Positions 26,887 through 36,350 are shown, counted from the first letter of the stretch. The stretch: DNA of 64,000 nt from DATFVA01 sp963764235 (GCA_963764235.1 CAVXRO010000014.1:1-64000); one strand, 5' to 3'. The notes: a model not told the origin generated them from the letters alone. Made by a program: numbers and translations.

Positions 26887-27228
26887 TTAAAGGTTCTCAT
26901 AATCATCTACCTTTCCTGTTTTTATACGGACAGCTTTTTCAACGGGGGAGACGAATATCCATCCGTCTCCACTGCTGCCGGTTTGTGCGAACTTTGAAAT
27001 AATATTTACTAATTTGTCAAAATCCTCATTATTACTGACGAGTTCAATTTTTACCACAGTTGTGTATTTCTGTACATATTCTATGGAGAAACTAAAGGCC
27101 TCTTTATCAGCCCACTCGGCCAAAGCTGCGGCATCCAGCAGGGTCATACCTTTTACCCCGGCCTCTTCCAGTTTTTCAATGACAAGGTTTGCCCTCTCTT
27201 TTCTTATATATGCAGATATTTTTTTCAT
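26887..27228 (-). CDS. PII-like protein linked to CusA
   Basis: A 113-residue protein of the PII/CutA-like ferredoxin fold: MKKISAYIRKERANLVIEKLEEAGVKGMTLLD matches the first beta-alpha-beta of GlnB-type proteins, and the end SGDGWIFVSPVEKAVRIKTGK corresponds to the GDGKIFV...VRIRTG segment. The T-loop region is altered (ALAEWADKEAFSFSIEYVQ) and has no uridylylatable tyrosine in the usual context. The ATG overlaps the cusA stop by one base (TAATG), so it is co-translated with the efflux pump. It is likely a small-molecule or metal sensor that tunes the RND pump, as proposed for PII-like proteins beside transporters; this is inference. Confidence 0.85.
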   Translation of the reverse strand: MKKISAYIRKERANLVIEKLEEAGVKGMTLLDAAALAEWADKEAFSFSIEYVQKYTTVVKIELVSNNEDFDKLVNIISKFAQTGSSGDGWIFVSPVEKAVRIKTGKVDDYENL

Positions 27229-30200
27229 TATGAATTTCCTCCTTCAGTTTCGATAAGCATATTATTTTTTTTCATTTCTCTTCTCTTGAGTATGTAAAAT
27301 ATAGCAGGGAAGATTGTGAGTTCCATTACCAGACTTGTGAATATACCACCGGCCATTGGTGCTGCGATCCTTTTCATAACATCCCCTCCGAAACCATGTC
27401 CGATGAGGATCGGCAGGAGGCCGAAGAAAAGTACCATTACAGTCATCATCTTAGGTCTTATCCTTTTAACAGCTCCTTCGAAAATAGACTCACGAAGGTC
27501 CGAGAATGATTTCAGAGCCCCTCTTCCCCTCCAGTTTTCGTAAGCTATATCAAGGTAAAGCAGCATTACAACACCAGTTTCTGCACTAACGCCAAGCAGG
27601 GCAATTATACCCACCCAGACTGCAACGCTAAGGTGGAATCCTGCGAAGTAGAGATACCATACCGCTCCGACCATAGAGAAGGGAAGTGCAAGGAGGATTA
27701 TCCCTGTTTTTATGAATGACCTGGTATTGAAATAAAGAAGCAATATAACAATAGCCAATGTAAGTGGAAGAACGAGGGCAAGTTTCTTAGATGCTCTTTC
27801 CATATACTCGTACTGACCACTCCAAATGATCGAATATCCGGGAGGCAGTTTGATCTTTTCATTAACAACTTTCTGAGCATTTTTTACATAAGTTCCAACA
27901 TCAACATTTTCAATATCGATATATACCCAGGCATTTGGTCTCGCATTTTCTGATTTAATTACGGGAGGTCCTTTCTTGATTTCTATATTACCAAGTTCAT
28001 CCAGAGGGATATTCCCGCCGCCGTTAAGCGGAACCAGTACCCGTTTTAATGCTTCAATATTCTCGCGGTAATCTCTCTGGTAACGGAGATTTACCGGATA
28101 TCTTTCAAGCCCTTCCACTGTCTTTGTAACGTTCATTCCACCGACAGCAGACATAAAGACATTCTGAACATCTGTTACACTTAAACCATACCTCGCAATC
28201 GCATTTCTGTCAATATTAAAATCGACATAATTGCCGCCGACTGATCTTTCTGCATAAACGGATCTTGTTCCCGGAACCGGCTTTATAGTTTTCTCAAGTT
28301 CTTTCCCAATCTTCTGTAATACATTTAAGTCAGGGCCTGCAATCTTAATCCCTACGGGAGTTTTAATTCCTGTAGAAAGCATATCTATTCGTGTCTTAAT
28401 CGGCATTGTCCAGGCATTGGTTACGCCAGGGAGTTTAACTGCTTCATTTAATTCATCCACAAGCTTTTCCCTGGTCATTCCTTCAGGCCATTCATCTTCA
28501 GGTTTTAGCTGAATAGTTGTTTCAATCATTGAAAGCGGCGCGGGATCAGTGGGAGTATCAGCCCTTCCGATTTTGCCGAATACTGATTCAACTTCAGGGA
28601 ATGATTTAATCATTCTATCAGTCTGCTGCAGTATTTCTCTTGCTTTGGTAATTGAAATACCCGGTAGTGTAGTGGGCATATACAGCAAATCCCCTTCGTA
28701 CAAAGGCGGCATAAACTCTGAGCCAAGTTTGGAAAATGGCAAATATGAAACAGCTACTATTATTACGGATAGCAGGATTACCCACCACCTTTTTTTCATC
28801 ACGAAATCAACCACAGGATGATAAATATTCATAAGGAAACGGGTCACAGGATTTTCATCTTCTCTCTTCATTTTACCCCTTATTAAGAAGCCCATCAACA
28901 CCGGAATTATTGTAATTGCCAGTATGGCACCTGCTGCCATGGAATAGGTCTTTGTGAAAGCAAGCGGTTTGAAAAGTCTTCCCTCCTGTGATTCAAGGGT
29001 GAATACCGGTATAAAAGAGACAGTTATCACCAGCAGCGAATAGAAAATGGAAGGCCCTACTTCTTTAGAAGACTGAAGAATGACTGCCCAGTGCGGCCTC
29101 CTTTTTTCTTCCGGCAGCATCTGGTTATTAACAATGTGGGAATGTGAATTTTCCACCATGATGATCGCTGCATCTACCATTGCCCCTATTGCAATCGCTA
29201 TTCCTCCCAGGGACATAATATTTGCATTTATCCCCTGGAACTTCATTACGAATAATGCTGCCAGCACCGCGGTAGGCAGAGTGAATATTGCGACGAGGGA
29301 GCTTCTGAAATGAAGCAGAAAACCTATGATTACAAGGGCAACGATCAAACCTTCTTCAAGTAATTTATCACTCAGGTTATCGACTGCCTTGTGTATTAGT
29401 TCCGAGCGATCGTACACCGGGACGATCTGAATATCATCAGGAAGAGAAGCTTTCAATTCTTTTAGGCGCTCTTTCACCCTATTAATAACTGCCAATCCAT
29501 TTTCACCAAAACGCTGAACTATTATTCCACCTACAGTTTCACCTTCACCGTTCAACTCAGCAAGTCCGCGGCGTAATTCCGGACCAATATCAATATTTGC
29601 AACATCTTTTAAATAGACGGGGGTTCCCGTCATTTTATCAGCGCCAATAGCAATATCTTTTAAGTCGTCGACACTTTTTATATAGCCTAAACCCCTTACC
29701 ATAAATTCGGTTTCACCCATTTCCATCAAACGTCCGCCGACATCATTATTGCTTTCTTTGATTGCCATCTTAACCTTACTCAAAGGAATGCCGTATGATG
29801 AGAGTCTGGTAGGATCAACATTTACCTGGTACTGCTTAACAAAACCGCCTACACTAGCTACTTCAGAGACACCAGGTATCGCTGAAAGCTCATACCGGAG
29901 GAACCAATCCTGAATTGAACGCAGTTCCTGCAGGCTACGTTTATTTGATGTTAAAGCGTATTGATATACCCATCCCAGTCCGGTAGCATCAGGACCAAGC
30001 TCAGGTGAAATCGCCTGGGGGAGTGAGCTGCGCATGGAACTTAAATATTCCAGAACCCTGCTGCGAGCCCAATAAAGATCTGTTCCGTCTTCGAAGATTA
30101 TATAAACCATTGAGAAACCAAAAAATGAATATCCTCTTACATCCTGTGCATATGGAACAGACAGCATTTTGGTTGTTATTGGATAAGTAACCTGATCTTC

Positions 30201-30413
30201 AACTATGCGGGGGCCCTGGCCCGGATACTCAGTATAAATTATTACCTGGACGTCGCTAAGGTCAGGGATTGCATCTATTGCAGTATTCATTATTGCCCAT
30301 ATTCCGCCCAGAATAAGTGTCACTGTAAGAATAATTACAAGCACTTTATTGTTAATCGACCATTCAATTATTTTAGAGATTAGTCCATCTTTGACTGGAT
30401 TAGTTGGTGTCAT
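27228..30413 (-). CDS. cusA: CusA-type RND heavy-metal efflux pump
   Basis: 1061 residues, normal for the HME-RND family, with 12 predicted membrane helices and two large periplasmic domains. Motifs include the start ISKIIEWSINNKVLVII, PDLSDVQVIIYTEYPGQ, GAMVDAAIIMVENSHSH (proton-relay aspartate in TM4), DPAPLSMIETTIQL (metal-site methionine region) and LLGVSAETGVVMLLYLD. These fit Cu(I)/Ag(I) pumps of the CusA group. It is the proton-driven inner-membrane component of the CusCBA tripartite system encoded by 27228-33308 and pairs with CusB (57-base gap) and CusC. A PII-like gene follows directly. The exact ion (Cu, Ag, possibly Zn/Co) cannot be read with certainty. Confidence 0.95.
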   Translation of the reverse strand: MTPTNPVKDGLISKIIEWSINNKVLVIILTVTLILGGIWAIMNTAIDAIPDLSDVQVIIYTEYPGQGPRIVEDQVTYPITTKMLSVPYAQDVRGYSFFGFSMVYIIFEDGTDLYWARSRVLEYLSSMRSSLPQAISPELGPDATGLGWVYQYALTSNKRSLQELRSIQDWFLRYELSAIPGVSEVASVGGFVKQYQVNVDPTRLSSYGIPLSKVKMAIKESNNDVGGRLMEMGETEFMVRGLGYIKSVDDLKDIAIGADKMTGTPVYLKDVANIDIGPELRRGLAELNGEGETVGGIIVQRFGENGLAVINRVKERLKELKASLPDDIQIVPVYDRSELIHKAVDNLSDKLLEEGLIVALVIIGFLLHFRSSLVAIFTLPTAVLAALFVMKFQGINANIMSLGGIAIAIGAMVDAAIIMVENSHSHIVNNQMLPEEKRRPHWAVILQSSKEVGPSIFYSLLVITVSFIPVFTLESQEGRLFKPLAFTKTYSMAAGAILAITIIPVLMGFLIRGKMKREDENPVTRFLMNIYHPVVDFVMKKRWWVILLSVIIVAVSYLPFSKLGSEFMPPLYEGDLLYMPTTLPGISITKAREILQQTDRMIKSFPEVESVFGKIGRADTPTDPAPLSMIETTIQLKPEDEWPEGMTREKLVDELNEAVKLPGVTNAWTMPIKTRIDMLSTGIKTPVGIKIAGPDLNVLQKIGKELEKTIKPVPGTRSVYAERSVGGNYVDFNIDRNAIARYGLSVTDVQNVFMSAVGGMNVTKTVEGLERYPVNLRYQRDYRENIEALKRVLVPLNGGGNIPLDELGNIEIKKGPPVIKSENARPNAWVYIDIENVDVGTYVKNAQKVVNEKIKLPPGYSIIWSGQYEYMERASKKLALVLPLTLAIVILLLYFNTRSFIKTGIILLALPFSMVGAVWYLYFAGFHLSVAVWVGIIALLGVSAETGVVMLLYLDIAYENWRGRGALKSFSDLRESIFEGAVKRIRPKMMTVMVLFFGLLPILIGHGFGGDVMKRIAAPMAGGIFTSLVMELTIFPAIFYILKRREMKKNNMLIETEGGNS

Positions 30414-30469
30414 TTAAATTCTCCATAAAATTTTTCTGTATGCCTGCTGATGAATCATTGCTCATCAAT

Positions 30470-32020
30470 TTATTTGTACTCAAATCCATGTTCCTTGAGA
30501 TTCTTCTTTACCTGATCCACTGTAAACTCTCTTAAAGTCATCCCGCATAAAGGGCATACACCGGGTTCATCGGAAATAACATTCCAGTCCATAATATCCT
30601 CGTACAGCTTACCATCCTTATTTTTATCGATAGCCTGAAGATCAATTTTTCCTTTTCTTATCCTTGGATCCTCATTTTTATGATCTTCTTTCTTATCCAT
30701 CTTTTTACCGGATCCCGTATCCATTTTCTTATCTTCATTCATTTTCATTGTATCTGTTTTTTCAGTACCGGAAAACTGTGAGAGTGCTGCTTTCAGGTTG
30801 CTTTCAGAATCAATCAGGAATTGAGCAGAAGTTACTATGGTGTCGCCTGCTGAAACACCACTCAAAACCTGATAATAGCCATCAGAGTAACCTCCAAGAG
30901 TGATATCAACCGGTTTAAATTTGCCGTTTCCGAGTGAAATTATTAATACATTTCTCTGTCCGCTTCTCAGGACTGCCTGTTCGGGTACAACAGGGGATTC
31001 ACCAAGGTCTTTTCCGCTGATTACTATATTTGCATACATAGAAGGTTTTAATTGCCCATTATAATTAGGTATGTCGAACCTGATCTTTGCTGTTCGTGTT
31101 TTGTCATCAAGCGTCGGGTAGATGAAAGATATTTTGCTCTTGAAAACCTTACCGGGAAAGAAATTGAAGGTCACATCAGCTGGGGAGCCGAGTTTTATTT
31201 TTGAAAGCTCATACTCATAAATATCAGCCATGAGCCAAAGTGTATTCAGGTCAACTATTTTGACAAGGGGTTCTCCCGCCATAATTTTCTGACCCTCTAT
31301 TACATTCTTATGCACCACGGTACCGCTCTTCTGGGCATAAAGCGGAATATATGTCTGAACTTCTTTTGTTTGTTTTAGTCGCTCGATTTCCTTATCGGAT
31401 ACCTCAAGAAGTTCAAGTTTTCTTACAGCATTTTTAAGCAGGTCATCGCTGCTCGAAGTAACATCCGGTATCCCGGAATTCTTAACAGAGTTCTGGTATG
31501 ACAATGCTGTCAGGAGTTCCTGTTCAGCAGATATAAGCTCAGGTGAATATATATCCATTAATTTTTCACCCTTGCTTACTACCTGCCCGGTATAATTGAC
31601 ATATAGTTTCTCAACCCAGCCATTAACTCTAGTGGTAACTATATATTCTTTTTCCTCATTAATAGTTAATATACCATTGGTAACAACCTGGCTTGAAAGC
31701 TCCTTCTTCTGAACCACAGCAGTTTTTATATTCATATTCTGTGCGATGACCGGATCAATTTTAACCACTCCTTCTGCTCCTCCCTCATCCTCGTAAACGG
31801 GGACAAGGTCCATTCCCATCTGAGATTTACCTGGATGGTCATATACTTCGTTAGGATTCATTGGTGCACGCCAGTAAAGCACTTTTCTTTCTTTTTTACC
31901 GCTGTTCGAAGCTGTTTCAGTTGAGGCTGATCCGGATTTCTCCCCGCTCAGGAGGAAAAATAATCCTATTCCGGCAACTACAATTATTAAACCTATTATT
32001 AAGATTGATTTCATTTTCAC
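30470..32020 (-). CDS. cusB: CusB-type periplasmic adaptor with extra C-terminal metal module
   Basis: A 516-residue membrane-fusion protein. An N-terminal anchor (residues about 4-22) is followed by a cysteine-free heavy-metal-binding motif (YWRAPMNPNEVYDHPGKSQM, GMDLVPVYED), a barrel-sandwich/hairpin region (NGWVEKLYVNYTGQVVSKGE, YSPELISAEQELL) and the beta-barrel domain (VPEQAVLRSGQRNVLII). After about residue 425 comes a Met/Lys-rich linker (MKMNEDKKMDTG) and a final module with IDKNKDGKLYEDIMDW and CPLCGMTLREF, also found twice in the protein at 26301. GTG at 32020 is preferred over ATG 32014 because AGGAG lies 7 bases before it. It connects CusA to CusC. Confidence 0.93.
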   Translation of the reverse strand: MKMKSILIIGLIIVVAGIGLFFLLSGEKSGSASTETASNSGKKERKVLYWRAPMNPNEVYDHPGKSQMGMDLVPVYEDEGGAEGVVKIDPVIAQNMNIKTAVVQKKELSSQVVTNGILTINEEKEYIVTTRVNGWVEKLYVNYTGQVVSKGEKLMDIYSPELISAEQELLTALSYQNSVKNSGIPDVTSSSDDLLKNAVRKLELLEVSDKEIERLKQTKEVQTYIPLYAQKSGTVVHKNVIEGQKIMAGEPLVKIVDLNTLWLMADIYEYELSKIKLGSPADVTFNFFPGKVFKSKISFIYPTLDDKTRTAKIRFDIPNYNGQLKPSMYANIVISGKDLGESPVVPEQAVLRSGQRNVLIISLGNGKFKPVDITLGGYSDGYYQVLSGVSAGDTIVTSAQFLIDSESNLKAALSQFSGTEKTDTMKMNEDKKMDTGSGKKMDKKEDHKNEDPRIRKGKIDLQAIDKNKDGKLYEDIMDWNVISDEPGVCPLCGMTLREFTVDQVKKNLKEHGFEYK

Positions 32021-32042
32021 GTTAATTCTCCTGATAATTTCT

Positions 32043-33308
32043 TTATTTACTTTCTAAATTCTGTGAACCTGTGAGGAACTTAAGGTTTTCAATTTCTTTC
32101 AGATAATTGCTTTTCAAACGATAGATATTGGTCTCAACCTGAAACAATTTATTTTGAGCATCAATAACGTTGATAAAGTCGACTTTCCCTACCTGATAGT
32201 CTGATAAAGATGAAGCATAAGTCTGCTGTGCCTGAGGAAGCTGAGCATTCTCTACGAGTTTAATTCTAGACTGAAGTGAATTGAGCTTTGCAACAGATGT
32301 TCCGAAGCTGCTGTTAAGCACCTGGATTGAAAGGTTATATTGCTCATCATACATCCGTTGTGAAGCAGCAGCAGCTTCAACTTCAGAGTCGACTTTACCG
32401 CTATAATTCAAAGGGAGAGAAATTCCGACCATGAACGAAGCGAAATCCACCAAAGGGGTATTCGTTTTTGCTATTTTATCCCTTTGCGAATACTGAACGG
32501 AAATATTAAAGTTTGGGTAATAGTCGTATTTTGTCAATCTCTGCTGCAATTCGGCTTTCTCTTTCGCCAGCCTAGTCCCCGTAAGGAAGGGCCTGTTTTT
32601 TAATGCAAGAGAATCGAGTTGCTGCTGTGATAAATTATAATAATCAATTTGCGGTAGTCCGTTTGTTACTACAGGCTCTTCCGAAGGTCTGAGTAATTCT
32701 GCATTTATTTTTGCAACAAGAGAATTCTCCATACTTTTCAGATCGTCTATCTTGTCATTCAGATTTGTTATTTCTAGCTCAACTTTCAAAATATTCTGCT
32801 GGCTTGCCCTGGAAACCGAATAATTTGCTCTTACAACCTTAGCTATATTTTGAAGCAGCTGGATGCTTTCATTTGCGACTTCAATAGCTTTACGGGTATA
32901 TATCAGTTCAAAATAATCCTGGGAAATATTTTTAATTACCTCATTCCGCGCATCATTTATTTCCTGCTGAATGATCTCGACATCTTTTCCTTCCACGTCA
33001 GCTAATGCAGATAGCTTACCGGGAAAAGGGATAGCCTGGCTCAGCCCAACAATTTTTCCTGTCATTGGTTCCTGTGTGAAGGAGAATGAATTAGTAGGCA
33101 TATTAGCAAGTCCAAGAGTAAGCATTGGATCCGGCAGGTTTGTATTGGTATTTACCTTACTTCCGGCAGCATCAGCTTTAGCCTGCAGCATTTTTAATTT
33201 AGGACTAACATCAACTGCAATATTTTTCAATGAATCCAGTGACTGACTAACAGCAAGAGACTGAAAAGCCAGGAAGCACAGCAGAAACAACAGATGTATT
33301 TTCTTCAT
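32043..33308 (-). CDS. cusC: CusC/TolC-type outer-membrane efflux protein
   Basis: A 421-residue outer-membrane channel component. A signal peptide covers residues 1-19 (LFLLCFLAFQSLAVSQS). Two copies of the OEP fold follow; recognisable parts are DPMLTLGLANMPTNSFSF, LSQAIPFPGKLSALADVE near the N-terminus and SLSDYQVGKVDFINVIDAQNKLFQVE near the end, the latter typical of metal-specific OEPs. It is upstream of cusB (22-base gap) and the second gene of the operon after the Cys-rich protein at 33422. The lack of an N-terminal lipobox cysteine distinguishes it from E. coli CusC. Confidence 0.92.
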   Translation of the reverse strand: MKKIHLLFLLCFLAFQSLAVSQSLDSLKNIAVDVSPKLKMLQAKADAAGSKVNTNTNLPDPMLTLGLANMPTNSFSFTQEPMTGKIVGLSQAIPFPGKLSALADVEGKDVEIIQQEINDARNEVIKNISQDYFELIYTRKAIEVANESIQLLQNIAKVVRANYSVSRASQQNILKVELEITNLNDKIDDLKSMENSLVAKINAELLRPSEEPVVTNGLPQIDYYNLSQQQLDSLALKNRPFLTGTRLAKEKAELQQRLTKYDYYPNFNISVQYSQRDKIAKTNTPLVDFASFMVGISLPLNYSGKVDSEVEAAAASQRMYDEQYNLSIQVLNSSFGTSVAKLNSLQSRIKLVENAQLPQAQQTYASSLSDYQVGKVDFINVIDAQNKLFQVETNIYRLKSNYLKEIENLKFLTGSQNLESK

Positions 33309-33421
33309 TTAATTACCTATACGTTTTTTGAAAGAACCAAAAACTGATTTTTAGTATTAATCCGAGACGAAACAACTTTGGATAAGCGGAGTTATCCCTT
33401 AACCTGGATTTTTATAAGGTA

Positions 33422-33850
33422 TTAAATTAAGAAAACTGAATTGGAAAGATAGATATGGTTATCTGATAGTGACGGGGGAGAGCTGCTTGTAAATATACTA
33501 AAAGGTGATACGATCTGTGATTCAGAACCGGTAAAGTTTAATACCACAACGGTTTTAACCGGAGATGTAGGCCCAGGGTCATTACTTGTAGTTAAATATC
33601 TATCTGAGATATTATTGTCTACAATTTTAAATTGGCAGCAGGAACCGGGATCCATCTCTTTGATATTGACCTTTGCTTTTGCATGATCCTTACTGCAGCA
33701 GGAATGATCATCCATTTTTACCGGATTCAGTGCGCAATGATCTGCCGTATGGGAATCTCTCAAACTGCACATACTGACTGTCAGCGGCAAACCCGTAGTA
33801 GATATAAAGAAAATTCCCAGAAGGGATAATATGTAGACTTTTCTTTTCAT
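33422..33850 (-). CDS. Cysteine-rich exported protein of the cus operon (HYC_CC_PP-like)
   Basis: 142 residues, with the start at ATG 33850 rather than the TTG one codon earlier. A signal peptide (about 1-25, VYILSLLGIFFISTTG) precedes SMCSLRD, a DHC motif, HSCCSKDH, GSCCQFKIV, and later a PPSLSDNHIYLSN ending. This HxC / CC / CC / PP layout matches the small secreted proteins frequently encoded in front of cusCBA in Bacteroidota and named for HYC, CC and PP motifs. It lies 113 bases upstream of cusC on the same strand. Periplasmic metal binding through the paired cysteines and histidines is inferred from composition. Confidence 0.75.
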   Translation of the reverse strand: MKRKVYILSLLGIFFISTTGLPLTVSMCSLRDSHTADHCALNPVKMDDHSCCSKDHAKAKVNIKEMDPGSCCQFKIVDNNISDRYLTTSNDPGPTSPVKTVVVLNFTGSESQIVSPFSIFTSSSPPSLSDNHIYLSNSVFLI

Positions 33851-34071
33851 CAATTGTTGACAAACATATAATATCGCCTGGACAAAAGCAATATCTATGC
33901 CGCGGTATAATATTTAATATCTAGCAAATAATAGGAATAATTCCCAGGCACAGTAATAATTTTATAATAAAATTACTAAAAATGCGATAATTTCGGTTCC
34001 TTTTCATTTTCAACACGGTAATGATTTTTCAAGGACATTGATTTTTGAAACATTAATAACAATCTAACTTA

Positions 34072-34326
34072 TTAATCCCGCCGGAGTTTTGCATCATTGC
34101 CTTGGTCTTTCGATTGTGCATCAATCCAATTGTGAATCGCACCTATTACGGTTGTATCTTCGGACTCAAAAATAAGCTCCGCGCCATCAGGTATTTCATA
34201 ATACTTGACATCGAATTTTCCTTTTGTAGCGGATGATATACCCAAGCAGGGCTTGTCTTTTACGTGAAGAGTCTGCGGATCATTAAAATCGGCACTTGAA
34301 ATTAGTTCCTCTTCACAAACACGCAC
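34072..34326 (-). CDS. Truncated small protein, C-terminal part of a conserved periplasmic family
   Basis: 84 codons from a GTG just after the barrel-like gene. The residues SADFNDPQTLH...EIPDGAELIFESED...AIHNWIDAQSKDQGNDA resemble the C-terminal half of small secreted proteins that databases often mislabel 'aspartate carbamoyltransferase', and which I recall as 150 residues or more with a signal peptide. Here the N-terminal half and any signal are missing: the frame is closed by a TGA immediately upstream, inside the neighbouring gene's end. It may be a remnant. The family match is from memory and should be treated as moderate. Confidence 0.45.
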   Translation of the reverse strand: MRVCEEELISSADFNDPQTLHVKDKPCLGISSATKGKFDVKYYEIPDGAELIFESEDTTVIGAIHNWIDAQSKDQGNDAKLRRD

Positions 34327-34339
34327 ACCACATCAGTGT

Positions 34340-35056
34340 TCATAGTTCTGCTTCAAATGCCAGTCGTCCGAAATTTATCAGGTTTTTCTCAAAACCTACA
34401 GAATAACCCAGTTTTATTGTTATAGCTTTTTCAATAGTAAGCCATACCTGGGGAATTACTGCGGCCCATTTATTCCCTGTTTCATATTTAAATTCAGACC
34501 CAAAACGGAATAAACTATTAGCATCGTATCTTAACCCAAATGAAGGGTTAAATGAAGTATTTCCTGATTGAAATAACGTTTCTTCGGCCAAGTTTAATGT
34601 TAGATTTAATTTTTCTTCAAAATCCTTTGATAATATCAGCCTCCCCTCTACTCCTGATTCACTTTCACCTGTAAATGTTTTTTCCGAGTTTACTTCAGCA
34701 GATACCGCAATATCAACCGGTTTCTCTCCTTCTTCATAAAATCTGTATCTGGTTTCGAAACGGCCTGATTGAAAATCGAATCCTTTGATTCCGGGACTGT
34801 TATAAGTTATTCTACCATCGACCATCCAGTGGTCTGTGATCCCATATTCTGAAGCAAAATTGTTGTTTATAAAGTTAATGGCTGATTCACTGCCATAATC
34901 AAACCAGTATTCTAATTCCATTTCTTTCTTTTCAAGGGTGAGGTATACAATTGTTTCATCAATATAATCATCCCGGTGAGCAAATAATTGCGTAAAAGGG
35001 ATAAAAATAAATGTAAGCAGAAAGAATCCTGTTTGTATGTAAGTGAGCCTTTTCAA
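34340..35056 (-). CDS. Outer-membrane beta-barrel-like protein
   Basis: 238 residues with a signal peptide (about 1-27, ending LFAHRDD). The rest alternates polar and hydrophobic residues in short strands separated by charged turns: LTLEKKEMELEYWFDYG, WMVDGRITYN, GRFETRYRFYEE, VDIAVSAEVNSE, GVEGRLILSKDF, LNLTLNLAEE, IKLGYSVGFEKN. This is the pattern of a small outer-membrane barrel with about 10 strands. I do not recognise the exact family. It lies upstream of the truncated ORF (34072-34326) with a 13-base gap and in the same orientation as the cus operon, so a role in metal resistance is possible but unproven. Confidence 0.65.
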   Translation of the reverse strand: MKRLTYIQTGFFLLTFIFIPFTQLFAHRDDYIDETIVYLTLEKKEMELEYWFDYGSESAINFINNNFASEYGITDHWMVDGRITYNSPGIKGFDFQSGRFETRYRFYEEGEKPVDIAVSAEVNSEKTFTGESESGVEGRLILSKDFEEKLNLTLNLAEETLFQSGNTSFNPSFGLRYDANSLFRFGSEFKYETGNKWAAVIPQVWLTIEKAITIKLGYSVGFEKNLINFGRLAFEAEL

Positions 35057-35225
35057 TTACAATTTTTTCTTTTTTATGAACTAGTTTAAATATTATCCTT
35101 TCATTCAAATGTGATGAATACAGCTTTTTAAAACAGATCTTACAAATCCACACCCTGCGGCAGGGAAGGATCGTCAAGGGGCTTAAAAGTGGATTAATTC
35201 ATCCATGAGCGGGATCTTATCCTTG

Positions 35226-36350
35226 TCAATACCATTTGAAAAGTTTCAGACCGATATAGAAACAGACTACCCCGGTGATTAGCAATGCGAAAAAGGGGAC
35301 GATAACATCCGGGAGGCCTGCGCCTTCAATAAAAATGCTTCTGATTCCATCTGCCAGCAGGGTAAGAGGGAGTATCTTTATGAAACCTATTGCCCAGTCA
35401 GGGAAGTTATGGTAACTAAAGAAGATTCCCGAAAGTACTATCATAGGGGTAGAGATTGCATTGATCAGTCCGTTGCCAACTTCCGGATTGGCCGTACGTG
35501 AGGAAGTTACTATAGCTATTCCGGCGAAGCCGATGTTTCCTGCAATAAAGATCAGGAAGAGTGCTAATATGCTCCCCTGGATTGTAATTCCGAAGACGAG
35601 ATATGAAAACAGGAAAAGCAGCCCTGCCTCAATAAAGTTCATTATGGATCTTACAGTGATAAGCGAAATCAGGAAATATGATTTTTTCATCGGGGTGGCT
35701 ATCATCCTTCGTAAAAGCTTTTTCGACCTGTTTTCAATTATACCGTAACCGAGTCCCCAGATGGATGACATCATCAATCCCATTGCTATAAGACCCGGAA
35801 CAAAGAAGTCAATATACCTTGTCCCCTTAAGTGTAAGAGGTACTACAGATTCATCCCCGGTTGTTATCTTACTATTATTTATTACCCTGGATAGATTCAA
35901 ATATGTAAGATGGGCTTCTGAGTTCACAGGGTCAAAATGAAATTCAACGCTGTCTTTTTTTTCTTCGATTATCAGGTTGATCTCGCCCCTCTTCAACATC
36001 TTCATTGCTTCAGGCTGCGTCGTTCTTTCAAAAACGTAAGTGTTATTGCCCAGCTTATTATCTTTTACGGAAATTTTGTATTGCGCTTTCTGAGTAATGC
36101 TGTCCCGGGTTCTTTCTGTCCTTGTTTTAAGGAATGATTCAAACCTGTTTGTTGAATCGACGACTGTTTCAGTATTAATTACGGCTATTTTATGAATAGT
36201 ATCAAGCTTTTGTGTGAATGCCAGTCCAAGTCCTAATGCCATCAGCAGGGGGAACACAATTCCCCAGAACAATACTCCGGGTTCCCGCATCAGTGTCTTT
36301 GCATGCATCGCGAAAAGAGTGAAAAACTGGTTCAACGACTGGCTACGCAT
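35226..36350 (-). CDS. ABC-2 type transporter permease
   Basis: A 374-residue membrane protein. One helix (about 27-45) is followed by a large extracytoplasmic domain (about 48-185), then five helices (about 190-372), the layout of ABC2_membrane_3/YhaP-like permeases. Conserved pieces are KTLMREPGVLFWGIVFPLLM at the N-terminus and NGLINAISTPMIVLSGIFF in the membrane domain. The start overlaps the stop of the ATPase gene by 8 bases, so the two encode one exporter. The substrate is not evident; related systems move drugs, antibiotics or sodium. Confidence 0.9.
   Translation of the reverse strand: MRSQSLNQFFTLFAMHAKTLMREPGVLFWGIVFPLLMALGLGLAFTQKLDTIHKIAVINTETVVDSTNRFESFLKTRTERTRDSITQKAQYKISVKDNKLGNNTYVFERTTQPEAMKMLKRGEINLIIEEKKDSVEFHFDPVNSEAHLTYLNLSRVINNSKITTGDESVVPLTLKGTRYIDFFVPGLIAMGLMMSSIWGLGYGIIENRSKKLLRRMIATPMKKSYFLISLITVRSIMNFIEAGLLFLFSYLVFGITIQGSILALFLIFIAGNIGFAGIAIVTSSRTANPEVGNGLINAISTPMIVLSGIFFSYHNFPDWAIGFIKILPLTLLADGIRSIFIEGAGLPDVIVPFFALLITGVVCFYIGLKLFKWY

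Noticed and set aside
26853..26906. Longer start for the heavy-metal-binding protein
   Set aside because: It places 18 residues before the signal peptide and overlaps the PII-like gene; AAGGAGAC supports 26852.
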